In this document: positions 1-11,368 of the stretch, piece after piece
Layout of the letters: each line of letters starts with the position of its first letter
Position numbering within the stretch: the first letter of the stretch is position 1
NCBI GenBank assembly: GCA_027382625.1
Contig: JAJKFJ010022346.1
Location: forward strand, 1-64,000
From: Tetmemena sp. SeJ-2015
Taxonomy: Eukaryota > Ciliophora > Spirotrichea > Sporadotrichida > Oxytrichidae
DNA length: 64,000 bases
Reading direction: 5' to 3'
Program-made: the position numbers and the translations under genes
Notes under the pieces: generated by a model
What the model was told of the DNA's origin: nothing
Database searches by the model: none
What the model saw: the letters and a program-made list of their open reading frames with translations, nothing else

Positions 1-419
1 CATTGACCTTTCTGCTATTCAATCATTCTTGACACACAGAGGTTCTCGACTGACCGGCAGCTCGAGCTCTCAGTCAGGGAGGGTTTGAACGGCAGGGATT
101 CCTAGCCAATCCCCTGTGCTGCGAGTGGCAACATCCGAGTCCTCTTGCGGCTATCGGTAGTAATCCAAACACTGGAGACTTATCTTCGCTTGTAACCTTA
201 AAGAGCTACAAAATTTATCTTCAATTTGAGTACTTTTGAGCATAATCAAGAACAACAACATCACCATTATCAAGTATCACTCTTTCCGACTACATCATTA
301 GAAGTCTTCCTTAACCCTCAACAGAAAAATTCTTAAAGTGCGGAGAAAAAAACTATAACTTAGACTGAGGCGGTGGTGTTCATGTTCTTTACGATGATCT
401 TGCTGAATGACTCCCACAT
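1..419 (-). CDS. Possible gene fragment at window edge, unknown product
   Basis: On the minus strand an ATG near 417-419 opens MWESFSKIIVKNMNTTASV, followed by a plausible GT-AG intron. Downstream, all three minus frames stay largely free of TGA for about 250 nt and include Ser-rich text resembling this genome's coding DNA. Positions 1-180 are also clearly richer in GC than the following 800 nt. The exon/IES structure could not be resolved and no family is recognised. The gene would run off the left edge. Confidence 0.3.
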
Positions 420-1227
420 TTTCCCTTCCATATGCTTTTAAACTTTATCTAATTTAATTTATAGCTCTTTGCTAAAGAACTCTATTTTCATTAGGTTTTC
501 CTTACTCTTGATCATTCATTCATATTCTGCCTATAATTTTAATTTTTAATCTTAACCATTCTTAACAATTAAAATATAATATTTTTATAATTATCAGAAT
601 CTTTTGACACTTCTATTTTTTATTTTTAAGATGTTATTTTATTATTCTTCTTTTATATAAAATTTATTGTATTTTAATTCTTTATGATACTTAAATTAGT
701 AAGAATGATTGATCAAGAGTTTTGATATATATGCTTCTAATTTTATTCTTACACTTCCAAAATACTTCAATTCTTTATTATAGTTTTATATTATATTATT
801 TTTTACTGGTTTTGTTTTAATTATGTGTTTCTTTTTCAATAGGCTATTCTATTTTATACTTACTAACTAGAAAAAGTGGAGTTTATTTTTTTAATTTTAA
901 AATTAAAATAGCTTCTAAATTGAAGTATATTATTAATTAAAGCCAATAAAAATAAGATGATTTGCTAGCTGTAATCTATTGATTTGAGTATAGTCATTAA
1001 ATATAAATTTACTAATTCATTATCTTAATTGTGAATTTAAGAGATGAATTAAGTCTTTAATTTTAGATAATTACTTAATCACAGTCATCATTAAAACTCC
1101 TGATTACTCCATTAGTAAATATTTTTTATATCTTTATTATAAAGGTGATAAATTAATAGAGTTAAATATATTTATGATATTTAACTATCTGTAAATACAT
1201 TTCATAAATTATAAATTAAATAAAATT
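420..1227. other. AT-rich non-coding stretch
   Basis: Very AT-rich sequence with frequent TGA in all frames and many homopolymer runs. I see no protein, RNA gene or repeat in it. It separates the edge fragment from the P-loop gene and would probably be lost or become flanking sequence in the macronucleus. Confidence 0.5.
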
Positions 1228-1885
1228 ATGGTAGAATAGTAAAAGTCTTCAGCCAGATTCAAGTTTTGCTACATCATGCAAGGGCTTCCTGGATCCGGAA
1301 AATCCACTGTAGCCAATCAACTAGCAGGAGATAAAGGAAGGATCTTTTAATTGGACAAGACCATCGTTGAGAAAAAAAGAAAACTAGTCAACGCAGAGTT
1401 AGATGATCTTGCAGAAATTTAATATTTTATACTTTCCATCTCTTGATTTAATTTACGAGTCGATTTTTGGAGAATTTTGCAATGAAATAAAAAAAGGTAC
1501 AGAGATAATAGTAGTTGACAACACTAACTTAAGCGAATGGGAGTACATTAGATTCGTTAAGAAAGCCTAGCAAGAGCATTACTTCGTGTCTATAGTGGCT
1601 CTTCCTCCTCCAGCAGAGATTTAAACTGCAGTGGAGAGAAGTTAGTTCGATGTTAATGATAGCGAAATGACTTAGATGCTAGCAAAATGGGAACCATTCA
1701 GTCCTCAAAGGCTTCTCGAAAAATCACACAGAATGCAAAACCAGAATTCAGGAGATCATTCTCACACTTCCTTCCATAAGTTATCCAATCAAGATTCTTC
1801 CGTCAACCAGAAGAGGAGCTCCTTCATTCAAATTCCTGCAGACATTATTGCTGAAAATTTAGCTGAGGATGAGAATAATGAGTGA
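1228..1885 (+). CDS. NEDD4BP2-like P-loop ATPase/kinase
   Basis: The start MVEQQKSSARFKFCYIMQG leads straight into a Walker A motif GLPGSGKST (about residues 18-26), followed by a conserved DNTNLSEWE block (about residue 85) typical of the N4BP2L1 / AAA_33 family. These are small P-loop proteins related to polynucleotide kinases. The C-terminal third is a hydrophilic Ser/Gln-rich tail ending ENLAEDENNE-TGA. Gln is encoded by TAA/TAG several times. The frame is broken once, by a 34-nt IES at 1416-1449; with it removed the text reads DDLAEIYESIFGEF without interruption. The biochemical function is inferred from the family; substrate unknown. Confidence 0.8.
1416..1455 (+). other. 34-nt IES with 6-bp pointer AATTTA
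   Basis: AATTTA occurs at 1416-1421 and 1450-1455. Deleting one copy plus the AT-rich spacer restores the P-loop gene. The piece has no GT...AG ends, carries an in-frame TGA and is 34 nt long, so it shifts the frame. It is therefore not an intron and fits an internal eliminated sequence. Confidence 0.8.
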
Positions 1886-2060
1886 TTTTAATCCATCTAT
1901 AACGCTTACCAAATTACATTTAAGTCATTCTATAAAATATGCAAATTTAATATTCTTGATCCTGCCCTCTTAATTATTACTCGCAGAGTTTTAAAAAAAT
2001 TATATAGAAAACGTTAAATAATCTTAGTTAACACAATTTTATTGCAATTGTTAATCAGCC

Positions 2061-2834
2061 CTATCTAAAGTACTTCATCGAGAGCCAATTGAAGTAGCTG
2101 AAAATAACTGCTGAAACGATAGTAATTGGAATGAGACAGCAGTAATACTCATCATCTTTAATGGCATCAAGAATTCTATTTCCAGTATAGGGCATGAAAT
2201 ACTTGCTGATAACTAAAGCATACAAGAAGCTACTCCAGATAAGCCCACCTGATAGAATGAATATTATTCCAAGCACTCCATCGATTTGATTTGACATGTA
2301 TTTAGATTCCTTCACCAGCTTAGTTAAGGACTCATGTTACTAATAGTTGGTCTTTACTTGAGATGATAGTTAGCTTAGTCCGGTTAAATTTCTTTCATCT
2401 GCTGTCAAAGCTCCAGATCTAGGATTGTTCTATTCTGTCCCATCAAAATTCAAGTCCACAATCAAATAAATATCCACACCTCCTCTGAATCCTCCTCTTG
2501 ATTATAAAATTGATTTATTCAAAGAGAGTGAGTCTGATTCATATGCAAAATTAGAATTTCTGCCTGTTCTCTTGGTGTTAGCACCGTTTCGACTAGGCCT
2601 TTTAAGTGGAGATAATCCTTCAGCTGAGTACTACCCACTCAAATGATTAGTCTCTTTATAAATGCTTTTTTTTGTTTCTTGATGACTAGAAGAAAATTAA
2701 ATAAAAGTTCTCATTATTCCAGAAAGCGAGTTGGTATTTGGATTCATGAGTGAATTTCCATCTTGCTCTAGTTTTTCAGTAAAGTAAACGCTTTTGCTTT
2801 ATAAATAATAAGCTCTTTTAGATGGGCTTGTCAT
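2061..2834 (-). CDS. Two-TM membrane protein, ciliate-type, unknown function
   Basis: Read with TAR=Gln this is one uninterrupted frame of 257 codons from MTSPSKRAYYLQSKSV to ...NWLSMKYFR-TGA, with no intron or IES. The N-terminal two thirds are Ser/Asn/Arg-rich and probably disordered. The C-terminus has two hydrophobic helices, VLGIIFILSGGLIWSSFLYA and LIPITIVSAVIFSYF, separated by a short loop with acidic residues. The frame stays open upstream to about 2930, so an earlier start is possible. No family is recognised. Confidence 0.65.
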
Positions 2835-3261
2835 TTTACATTTCTGAAAGGGTTTATTCGGGATTGAAGTCTTTGATTTTTCTTTTTGCTTAGTAGTCTG
2901 GCTGCTAGTTGACCTAATCTTAATTTCCTAAGGGAGAAAACATTTTTAAATTGCAATAATAAGTAAAATAATTTTGAAAGATAACCATGAGTAAATTGTA
3001 AATTGAAAAAGAGAAAGACTAAAATAGAAATGATTTCAATTCAATAGATTTTTAGGTTCGTTATAATTTAAAAATAGAACTGTTGTAACACTTCCATAAT
3101 TTTTGAACTCTAGATAGAATAGCTGCTTGAAAAGGATTCTAAATAGATTTATCCTTAGATAGTAAATGAAAATGTAAGATATGATGTTTGATGATGGTAT
3201 ATTAGTTAGAGGTTGAGTTAAAATGAATGAAACGAATATCGTTTGAGAAAAAAGAAAAGTA

Positions 3262-3343
3262 CGTCAGCTGCAGGATTTGAACCTGCGCGGGGGAACCCCA
3301 TGAGATTTCAAGTCTCACTCCTTAACCACTCGGACAAACTGAC
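3262..3343 (-). tRNA. tRNA-Ser (anticodon UGA)
   Basis: The minus strand folds as a class II tRNA. The acceptor 5' GTCAGTT pairs with 3' AGCTGAC, discriminator G. The D-arm contains CCGAGTGGTTAAGG, the anticodon loop is CTTGAAA (anticodon TGA), there is a long variable arm (GGGGTTCCCCC), and the T-arm is GCAGGTTCAAATCCTGC. It reads UCA serine codons. A run of T follows about 5-15 nt downstream (minus strand of 3248-3258), fitting a Pol III terminator. There is no intron. It is not a UAR-reading Gln tRNA, which this genetic code would need elsewhere. Confidence 0.95.
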
Positions 3344-3884
3344 TTTCTTAATCTCCTACTCAAATCACATTCCTATAACTAAATCCTCTTCAAGAAGGTC
3401 GTCAAGTCAATAGTTTTCATAGAATTAAAGGAAAAAATGCTGTAGTGATCTATATATGATCTAAGTTTATTTTCTAAATTCATCTCTACTTCATTAAAAT
3501 ACTCATAAGTTGAATTTAAAAAACAATATTATGAAAGATCATTTATAAGGGATTGAAAGAATTATTATCATAACAAATTATTATATATCAAATAAGCCTT
3601 AGAAGAAGAAATAATTTTTCAGCTCTGAAGAATTATTTGAACATACAACTACCAAAAAAAACTTATGAAAGAATATTATATTTATAAATTGATAAGCTTG
3701 GTTTTTAAAGAATAGAATATCTTATTTCGGAAATAAATTTGGTGCAAAAAATCCTCTGAATATTAACTCTCGATAAATAAAATCAGTTAATCAAAACCAA
3801 GGAGACTAAAAATTAAATCAATTATTTTTATAATATAAATGAAATTTAAAAAAAAATTATAAAATTCAAATTAGATAAATTTAA
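3344..3884. other. AT-rich intergenic stretch
   Basis: No frame holds convincing protein and no repeat stands out. It separates the tRNA and the TBCCD1-like gene. Confidence 0.5.
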
Positions 3885-5814
3885 ATGGCAACTTTAGCAG
3901 TACGCACCGAGTTATTTGAGCATGGACTATTTCCCACCTAAGGGAAACTGACTATTAAGGTGTTGATAGACTTATTTACTAACCTCAACTTGCTTTCTTC
4001 CTTTGACTTTAAAATAAAGATGCACTAATTATTTTTATAATGGGTAGATTAAGCGACAAGGTACTGGCAATCTTGCACAGAAGCAGACGCTTAAGTGTAT
4101 TTCTTGACTTACAGATCACTCCTTCAGGATATAGATGGAACTATTTCTAATCCTTCAAGTGCTGGGCAGTTAGCTGGGCAAATGCAGCAAGTTTAATCAA
4201 AAGAAGCATCAATGAAAGACTATGAAGTGGATGTATTAATTTTATTAAGTTTATACGATGTGAGGTGCTTTGCCTTATTCATAGCAATATAAATGTACAC
4301 TTCTTAGAGCAAGTTCTCAAGTGAATCAAGAAGCAATTTGGCAAAAGATAGCTGGGGTATGAAGGATAATCAAAATAACTACGGAGGCAGCTAGGCTTCA
4401 CCCAGATCCAAATACACAAAAGTTAACTACACTCAGAGTGAATACTAGATAATTACTCACTTCGTCAAAAATAACCTCAAGACTCTACTTAGAGTAATTT
4501 CTTCAGACATTCATAACTCCGAGGTCTCTATAAATCCGTCAGAGTTTAACACACTCAGAGTGCTTTTTAAAATTCAGCAGGTAGGAGGAACTAAAGTTGC
4601 TTCATCATAGCCTTTGTCTTCTTTGACTCCTTTCTTCCAAGTTAGCAACAACTCTGTCAAAGTTAATCAAAATGTGATCATGGATTGGTTATGGCAAATG
4701 ATTTCTCCAAATGAACCTGAGGACGAAATAGTATTAAGAGGTTTATTTTATTTAGTTATTATTACCTGATTTATATGCTTTAATATACATGAATGGACTT
4801 AATAAATGTGTGACTGTGAAGGAGTAGCCTCTTTAGAATAAGGATGTGAGAATTATTGGGTGTGAAGACAGTTATATATACATTGATACTAATGTGTAAT
4901 ACCTGCAGATTAGTATAAGTTAATAACTATTAATTAATTCATTGATAAATTATAACTGCACAAATTGCACAATTATGGTAGCCGCAGTTAACAAAGCTAT
5001 GACGTTAGACAAATGTGAATTCACATAAATATCAGTAGCCTCAAACTATGTGAGGGTAGGAAATAGCGTAGATTGCATACTAAACTCATACACTCAAGTT
5101 TGTCCTCCAATTATATACGGAGACACAAGAAACCTTACAATGGCTCCTCACAATACCTCCTACTTTGAGATGATGAACCATTTGAGAGCAGCTGACATAC
5201 CATTCATTTAACCTGGGTCATAAGTCTCTTCAAATGTTAAAAATTCAGTTAACGAATGCGTTAATTAGTTCTCTAAACCTATTGTAATGTCAGGACTCGG
5301 TCAATGCTTCTAACTAATGCAACCAATAGATTTCATGAAACTATCGCTCCCAAAGAAGTTCACAGACCATCCTCTTTTTCTATGTCCAAATGAATATCAA
5401 GAAGTTCTCTCAATAAGGATGGATTATTTCAAAGATATCTAAAATAAAATCAAAGGAGCTCACCTCAGCTAAGACTAGGAGAAGATGCTACATGTAGCCA
5501 TCTAAGGTAATTTTAGAGACTGGTTTGTTCAAAGTAGCTACTACAAACAAATAACAGAACTAGTAAGAATCTAAAATATTTAAATTCAATATGCATATGC
5601 TAGCTAAGAGATAAATTAATTTTCTGTCTATTTTCGATTTGATTCTTATTATAAATTCTTCCATTATCACTTTTAAACAGTAAATGAGAAAATATAAAAC
5701 AATGTACTGTATTATTCATTCTATTTATTATTCTTGCAGAATTTTATCAATGCTTATTTAATTTTCTTCAACTTAGCTAATGAGAAGTGCTTTAACATCT
5801 TCAATTAGTTCTGA
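3885..5814 (+). CDS. TBCC domain-containing protein 1 (TBCCD1)-like
   Basis: Starts MATLAVRTELFEHGLFPTQGKL and contains a C-CAP/TBCC-type beta-helix region around 4790-5200 (VTVKEQPLQNKDVRIIGCEDSYIYID ... NCTNCTIMVAAVNKAMTLDKCE ... GDTRNLTMAPHNTSYFEMMNHL). This is followed by the TBCCD1-like C-terminal region (FMKLSLPKKF ... RMDYFKDIQNKIKGAHLSQDQEKMLHVAIQGNFRDWFVQSSYYKQI). TBCCD1 relatives act in centrosome/basal-body and Golgi positioning; the role here is inferred. A 25-nt GT-AG intron at about 4733 (or an IES using a TATTA repeat, see rejected list) bridges DEI and LLLPDLY. Homology ends near 5615, but the frame stays open to a TGA at 5812-5814, so the true end may be an MDS elsewhere. Confidence 0.75.
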
Positions 5815-5996
5815 TTGGAGCTATTATGGGGACTAGTTTTCAAGGATAATTTGTTAGTACATGTTGTCTACATCATTTTGAATATTTTACTCTAAGTGTT
5901 CTTGGTACTTGATGGGATCTTCGAATGCCCTCGAATAAGTTAAATTCTTTGTGGTTAAGGCCAGGAGTTTGAACTTCTTGGACCTGCACTAGCTTT

Positions 5997-7936
5997 TCAT
6001 CTTGCTCTAATGGTAGGTCGTTTTGTGGGAGTGGATAGTCCTTCAACTATATAGTCTGGCACAACGATTCCATATTTTCTCGCATTACTTTCACTAATGA
6101 GCATCATTCCAGTTCTTGCAGGAATGTACAATTCAAGATTTAAAATTTAATCTTAGATAGTAGGGTCTATCATTCCAAGTTTATTTGTTTGCTTTAAACA
6201 CCATCGTGTGAGCTGCTAAAAGTCTATCCTGTCCTCCATATTAGTGTTCATCCGTGTCAAACAGAAGAATGTGATTTTCACCCCATTGAGTTCCAACTCT
6301 ATAGCTTTCGAAACTCTAAAACAAAGTTAAGATAATTATCTATTATATTACTTACTTAATGAGTGTGGAAATTGAAAACGAAAAGGGCATCTCCTTTTTC
6401 AAAAACAATTATCTTATCCCCTTCATGCTTCAAGCTAACGAACTATTATTCATATCATTTTATATAAATCCAATTCACTATATTTCAAATAAATTGATAG
6501 TATGGACTGATTTTCCAATTAATTTTTTCTTCTAGATAATTCATTTATCTGTCAAACTTTCTTTAATTTGATTGTATAGAAAATTTAAAACTCATTAAGA
6601 AAGCTGTATCTAAGATTTTTGTTATCACTCAACTCCCATTGTCTCCTATAAGAAAATTAATTTAAAGAAATAGAGATACCTGCAGTAATGATAGGTGAAT
6701 CCGTTTCCTTCTCTTGGGAAGTCAATCCACTCTGGATGACCGAATTCGTTGCCCATGAAGTTAAGATAGCCCTCTCCAGCTAAACTCAAAGTCAACAATC
6801 TAATCATCTTATGTAGTGCCATTCCTCTATTCACTCTTAGAGTTTCCTATTGTTCTAAAGCCATTCCTTCATAGATATCACTATCGAACAGCCACATTAA
6901 AATTATAATGTATTCATATTAAATAAAGGAATTGCTATAGTCTTATCTCCTACAATAGCTTAGTCATGAGATTCAGCATATCCAATGCATTTTTCATGAG
7001 CCCTTCGATTAGTCATGGCATGAGCTAGATGACCCATGCTCCAATCTTGATCTTAGCTTTCTTTTAGTAGTTTTATCCAGAGGTCAGGTATGTACATGTT
7101 TATAAAGCATTTAAATAGTCTTAAGTTAAGTCTAAAATCGAATCCAATTCCACCTTCCTATACTGTTCTGCAAAGTGTAGGCATGCCACTCACGTCCTCT
7201 GCAATCATCACTGCTTCAGGGTTGATGGTATGCACTAGCTCATTCGACAGCATTAACTGCACAACTCCATCCATGTCTACGTGCTCGCCAAAGTATTCTC
7301 TATAGTCTCCTGAAAACCCTATTCCAATTCCATGATGCTGATATAAAATGCTGGTAACTGCATCCATTCTGAAGCCATCGAATTTGTACTCATCCATGTA
7401 CCAAGCTAAGTTTGATAACAAGAAGCGATTAACTTCGTACTTGGAGTAGTCAAATATCATACTATCCCATGAGGAATGATATCCCTTTTCTCCAGCAATT
7501 AAATTATCTTTTTAATCCACTTTTATATTTGATGATTTTTATAAGCATGAGAGTAGCAGTAGTCTGTTCCATCGAATAAGTTGATTCCATCGTTTGTGTT
7601 AGTGCTAGCATGAGAATGAACACAATCCATGATAACTTAGATTCCTAGAGAGTGAGCTTTATCAATAAGATATTTCAAGTCCTCTGGAGTACCTGATCTA
7701 GATGAAGTTGCAAAAAAATTAGTCACATGGTACCCAAAAGAACCATAGTAAGAATGCTCTTAGATCGCCATGAGCTGAATTACGTTGTAACCAGCTCTAT
7801 AAATACGAGGGATGACGTTGTCTGCAAATTCTCTGTAAGTTGCTACTCTTCCTTCTGAGGAGGCCATTCCAACATGAGCCTCATAGATTCTTATACTTTT
7901 AGGTCTGCTAGGTATTTAGTGCTTGAACTCATATTT
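5997..7936 (-). CDS. 1,4-alpha-glucan branching enzyme, C-terminal part (inverted MDS block)
   Basis: Carries the catalytic half of a GH13 branching enzyme. Region I is VIMDCVHSH, region [15 protein letters not shown] (nucleophile Asp), region [13 protein letters not shown] (acid/base Glu) and region IV GYAESHD. These are followed by [26 protein letters not shown] and the all-beta C-domain ending PTIRAR-TGA. It makes alpha-1,6 branches in storage glucan. The N-terminus is on the other strand at 9589-10120, joined through a 13-bp pointer at 7924-7936. Within the block I can remove six IESs by their repeats (TGCT, AAC, AAT, AGTTT, TAT, ATT) and two GT-AG introns (about 34 and 43 nt); all restore conserved text. 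Confidence 0.93.
6130..6151 (-). other. 19-nt IES in branching enzyme (pointer ATT, minus)
   Basis: The repeat reads AAT on the plus strand at 6130-6132 and 6149-6151. Removing 19 nt joins RPYYLR to [11 protein letters not shown] in frame, matching the family's C-domain. It is among the shortest non-intron insertions in the window. Confidence 0.7.
6554..6592 (-). other. 34-nt IES in branching enzyme (pointer AGTTT, minus)
   Basis: AAACT on the plus strand at 6554-6558 and 6588-6592. Removal joins YSFLNEF to [13 protein letters not shown]; without it the frame reaches TGA. Confidence 0.75.
6896..6933 (-). other. 35-nt IES in branching enzyme (pointer AAT, minus)
   Basis: ATT on the plus strand at 6896-6898 and 6931-6933. 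Removal joins VGDKTIA to [11 protein letters not shown], the expected text after region IV. Confidence 0.75.
7098..7127 (-). other. 27-nt IES in branching enzyme (pointer AAC, minus)
   Basis: GTT on the plus strand at 7098-7100 and 7125-7127. Removal gives [20 protein letters not shown], matching the family. The length is a multiple of three, so only homology reveals it. Confidence 0.7.
7494..7547 (-). other. 50-nt IES in branching enzyme (pointer TGCT/AGCA)
   Basis: AGCA occurs at 7494-7497 and 7544-7547 (plus strand). Removing 50 nt joins [10 protein letters not shown] to [17 protein letters not shown] exactly as in branching enzymes. The piece has no GT-AG ends. Confidence 0.8.
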
Positions 7937-8085
7937 TAAGACTTTTAATTTAAATATGATTAAGAGAATTTAAATTGAGAGTCAAAGCCATATTACTATC
8001 TTTTATGCTAAATTATGCAAACTAAGTAAAAGATATAATTTAAAATCTCAAAACTTGCAGACATATTCGATATTTTATCAATAAA

Positions 8086-8354
8086 ATGGAAAATTCACAA
8101 TCTAATATTTCCCCAGATAAAAGCAGCCCTTCATCAAATTTCGTGAGAGAATTTACAGATTTTTACGTTTCTTCTCCCTACAGTGGATTCTTTGTTCTAG
8201 CTTTGGTTTTAGTTATATTCTACTTCACTCTATATCCAGGTAAATTCCATTATAATTTTATTGTTATATGTTAGAAATGAGGAAAACAATTCTAAAGACG
8301 GATGATAATTATTCATACGAATAGACAAATGAATAAGGCAGGAAGTTCTAATGA
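8086..8354 (+). CDS. Small single-pass membrane protein
   Basis: MENSQSNISPDKSSPSSNFVREFTDFY is followed by a strong hydrophobic helix, GFFVLALVLVIFYFTLY, and a short basic/polar tail ending EQTNEQGRKFQ-TGA. A 35-nt GT-AG intron lies at 8240-8274. It is about 77 residues, with the predicted N-terminal side hydrophilic and a single TM near the middle. It sits between the two arms of the branching enzyme and next to the fimbrin C-terminal arm, and has no visible IES. No family is recognised. Confidence 0.7.
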
Positions 8355-8594
8355 AGTTTTAAAGAGACACAAAAGAAGAACTTTTAACACCCTTTCACAT
8401 TTTAACCTCAAATTGTAGATAGAAATATTGATAAATTTAAATTACAAATTCTTTGCAATTTTTAAATAATCTATAAGGTTTATTAATCTTTAAGCATAAA
8501 TAATAGCGTGGTGCTAATAAATTCATAATCATAAGCATTTATCATCATTCTCTAATCATTTAGCATTCTGGTCTCTAAATGCATTGTCAATTGT

Positions 8595-9070
8595 TCATTC
8601 GGTTGTGCCCTTCTTTTTCTCTTCGTAAACCTCAAAGAGAGAACAGACAAGGACTAGAATCATTTTATAGTTGACTTGAGTAATATCTTCCCAAACTGCA
8701 AAGATAACTGCTCCCAACTTTCTTGCAATAGAAAGGATGTACTTGGCGTTGTTCTCCTTCTCTTCGTCTGTCTCTCCCTTCATTACGATATCCCAGTCGA
8801 TGGCTCTTGGTTCAATGCCTGAGCAAACCTTCAACAAAAACTGTCCATCTGCCATACTCTTGTCTTAAACATTTAGCATATATTAATGTCCTTGAGATTC
8901 TTGATCTGCAAATCTCCAGCTAAGCTGTTTGCCCAGTTGAGAAGGTCATCCTCGCTCTAAGAGCCGATAATCTTCATATAATGGATTCTGACTAGTTGCC
9001 AAACTACTGCAATCACAGCTTTTCTATTTGCATCTTAGATATCTTTTCCACTTATGCCTGGCACCTTAAT
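8595..9070 (-). CDS. Fimbrin/plastin, C-terminal part (CH4), scrambled MDSs
   Basis: Encodes PGISGKDIQDANRKAVIAVVWQLVRIHYMKIIG, then SMADGQFLLKVCSGIEPRAIDWDIVMKGETDEEKENNAKYILSIARKLGA, ending KKKGTTE-TGA. This is the fourth calponin-homology domain of fimbrin, an actin bundler. It starts at a 10-bp pointer (plus-strand GCACCTTAAT, 9061-9070) that recurs at 26518-26527, where the first three CH domains end. A 26-nt IES (GTC repeats at 8862-8864 and 8888-8890) interrupts NLKD/KSMADGQ. Confidence 0.92.
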
Positions 9071-9588
9071 TGCTTCATATGGATTGCTTGATCCAAAGTC
9101 ATTGGGAGAACGGGCAAAAAGGTAAATTAATTACAGTCAGGTCATGCTACTTACTACTCCTTTACCTATATTTATAAAAAAACATTTGCATTTGAAAATC
9201 TAATTGTACATTTTAAATTTATGAATAGGATGGGAGAGATTGAATGGAGCAATATCCAATCTTATTAATATTAAGGGAAGATCTACGTAAGCAAATCGCT
9301 GCTTTAATTGAAAATATCCAAGCTAATCTATCAATTATATTAATAACTTGATCATTGACTTTCAATTCAGCAATCACTACTACTCACTCCTATGGACAAA
9401 GCACACACTTTAGCAAGTGGCCATCGCATTTCACCATTCCACTCTGAGCTTAGGGTTATCCAAGACGATCCTTACCTTAAGCCTTATGAGAGTGACATCC
9501 AGCTCAGGCTCCAAACTTTTAGAAAGTAAGCAATACGCCTTCTATTTTCATCAAAAGAGTCAAGATAAGCAATTTGTTAAAAAGGAAA

Positions 9589-10120
9589 ATGGATATCGAT
9601 TAGCAGATTGAATATTTTCAGATTTAAGAATTCTTAAAACTCTTTGCTAGGAGGCTAGAACTTTATGAGTAACATGAAGGAGGATTGCTCTAATTTGCTC
9701 GTTCTTACAATAAGTTTGGACTTCATGTCTAAGAAAATGGCGACATTGTATACACTGAATGGGCTCCAGCAGCATCTGAGCTATCTCTCGTAATTATTCC
9801 TTTTAAATGCTGAATTTGAATAGTTTGGAGATTTCAATGATTGGGACAGAGAAGCACACAAAGCTTCCAAGAATGAGTTTGGAGTGTGGACCTTGACTCT
9901 TGCAGCAAAAGAGGATGGCTCTCCTTTGATTTAGCATGGCCAAAAGTATAAATGTTGCGTCACTTTTTAAGATGGAACAAAGGTATAATATCAATTCAGC
10001 CTATTAAAAATTAACTTTAGAAGGATAAGAACCCTGCTTGGGCAAGGTACCTAGTTTAGAATCCAGAGACTTATCTTTTTGATGGAGTATTTTGGAATCC
10101 AGAAGTTAAATATGAGTTCA
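9589..10120 (+). CDS. 1,4-alpha-glucan branching enzyme, N-terminal part
   Basis: Starts MDIDQQIEYFQIQEFLKLFARRLELYEQHEGG and continues through the CBM48-type N-domain (FARSYNKFGLHVQENGDIVYTEWAPAASELSLFGDFNDWDREAHKASKNEFGVW) to LFDGVFWNPEVKYEF. Two GT-AG introns (34 and 38 nt) interrupt it. The text stops matching the family exactly at AAATATGAGTTCA (10108-10120), which recurs inverted at 7924-7936. There the minus strand continues [26 protein letters not shown]. The two blocks must be joined with an inversion to give an enzyme. Confidence 0.92.
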
Positions 10121-10280
10121 TAATATAAACCTAATTCTAAGACGTGAAATAAATACGCATTCAGACTTGAGTGAGCTGAAGAAATGGAATTTAATATAAG
10201 TTTAAATTAAGTTTGAATCCTTCTTCGTGCAAAGATGGATTGACTAAACTGCAAGGGCAAAGTGCATTTTTGAAGGACTT

Positions 10281-11203
10281 TCACATTCCGATTCTAGCAT
10301 TGGCACCAGTGAGTGGCTTCTCAAGAGTATCGTCAGTGTATCTTCTGATAAAGTCCTGGAGAAGAAGCTCTGAGTCTGCGAAGTCAGAGGCATCATTCTT
10401 GTAGGATTGTCTGTGGCATCTCATGAGAGTTTCCTAGAGGTCAGCACTGAACCAGACCCACTTCTTCATGGCTTCTCCTCTGAGAAGGTGCTCTCTTTCC
10501 TTGACGAGCTCATCAGCACGGAGCTGTACGTACTCGTCAAACAAGTTGCAGCGGAGGACTTGCTTACGATACTTGTAGTAGACGAAGTTGGTGAAGTAGA
10601 ACAGCATACCTAAGGTGCACTTGGTTGCGAATTGATTGTTCTTATTGTGGAAGAACATGTTGTAGTTGTACAAGAACATCAACTGTAATAAAGTTAGCTT
10701 CCACAAAGTAGCAATAATTTAGAAGATAAAAATTGTCTAAATGGAATATGACTTACTGAGATGATGGACACCTGCCAGAGATACTTCTTGTAGAGAGGAT
10801 AGTCAACATACAAGTAGGTCATGTCATCATCCCACTCAGCTATACCAAATTTAATTCATTATCACAGGAATATATTCATTGAGTTCACTTAACATATAGT
10901 CATGCTCAATAGTTCAAGTTGCATTTATTTTTATCTACTAGAAGAGAGAACTTACGATCGTTGGGGTCAAGGAACATGGCATCAAGTGGGAACTTAGGTC
11001 CGATTCTCTTTGCGACATCGAGCAAATCGAGCATCTTCTCGACGGATTCGTATCTCTTTTGTCTCATACCTCTGTATAATTAGTATGAGTGACATTGTTT
11101 ATGAGGAGGACGAATGACTATATGCATTTAGAACTAACCTGTGAACTGGCAAGTTGCCGTCATTCACTCCCAATAGAGCCATAGTTGTGAAGTATCTCTC
11201 CAT
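10281..11203 (-). CDS. Membrane protein of about 230 residues, possibly mitochondrial
   Basis: Four exons with clean GT-AG introns and no IES. It starts MERYFTTMALLGVNDGNLPVHR, then GMRQKRYESVEKMLDLLDVAKRIGPKFPLDAMFLDPND, PEWDDDMTYLYVDYPLYKKYLWQVSIIS, and a longer last exon with LMFLYNYNMFFHN, CTLGMLFYFTNFVYYKY and a charged helix RADELVKEREHLLRGEAMKKW, ending LTGANARIGM-TGA. One or two TM helices are likely. It resembles other ciliate accessory subunits of mitochondrial inner-membrane complexes in size and style, but no family is recognised; that role is only a guess. Confidence 0.7.
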
Positions 11204-11368
11204 TTGTATTATTACTAGAATAAATAGCTTAATATAGATATAGATTCCTTTTGTGGAAGCAATATTTATTAGATAATTTAATTATAATAATCTTTCAGTA
11301 GAATACTTTCAGCTCTTGATTTTCAATTTTATGAGTGAAGATTCTTCCTTCAAGAATTGTTTGATTTA

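Noticed and set aside
4733..4757. IES in the TBCCD1-like gene bounded by TATTA
   Set aside because: The same 25 nt (GTATTAAG...TTTAG) is a perfect GT-AG intron giving the same protein, so an intron is the simpler call; not counted as IES evidence.
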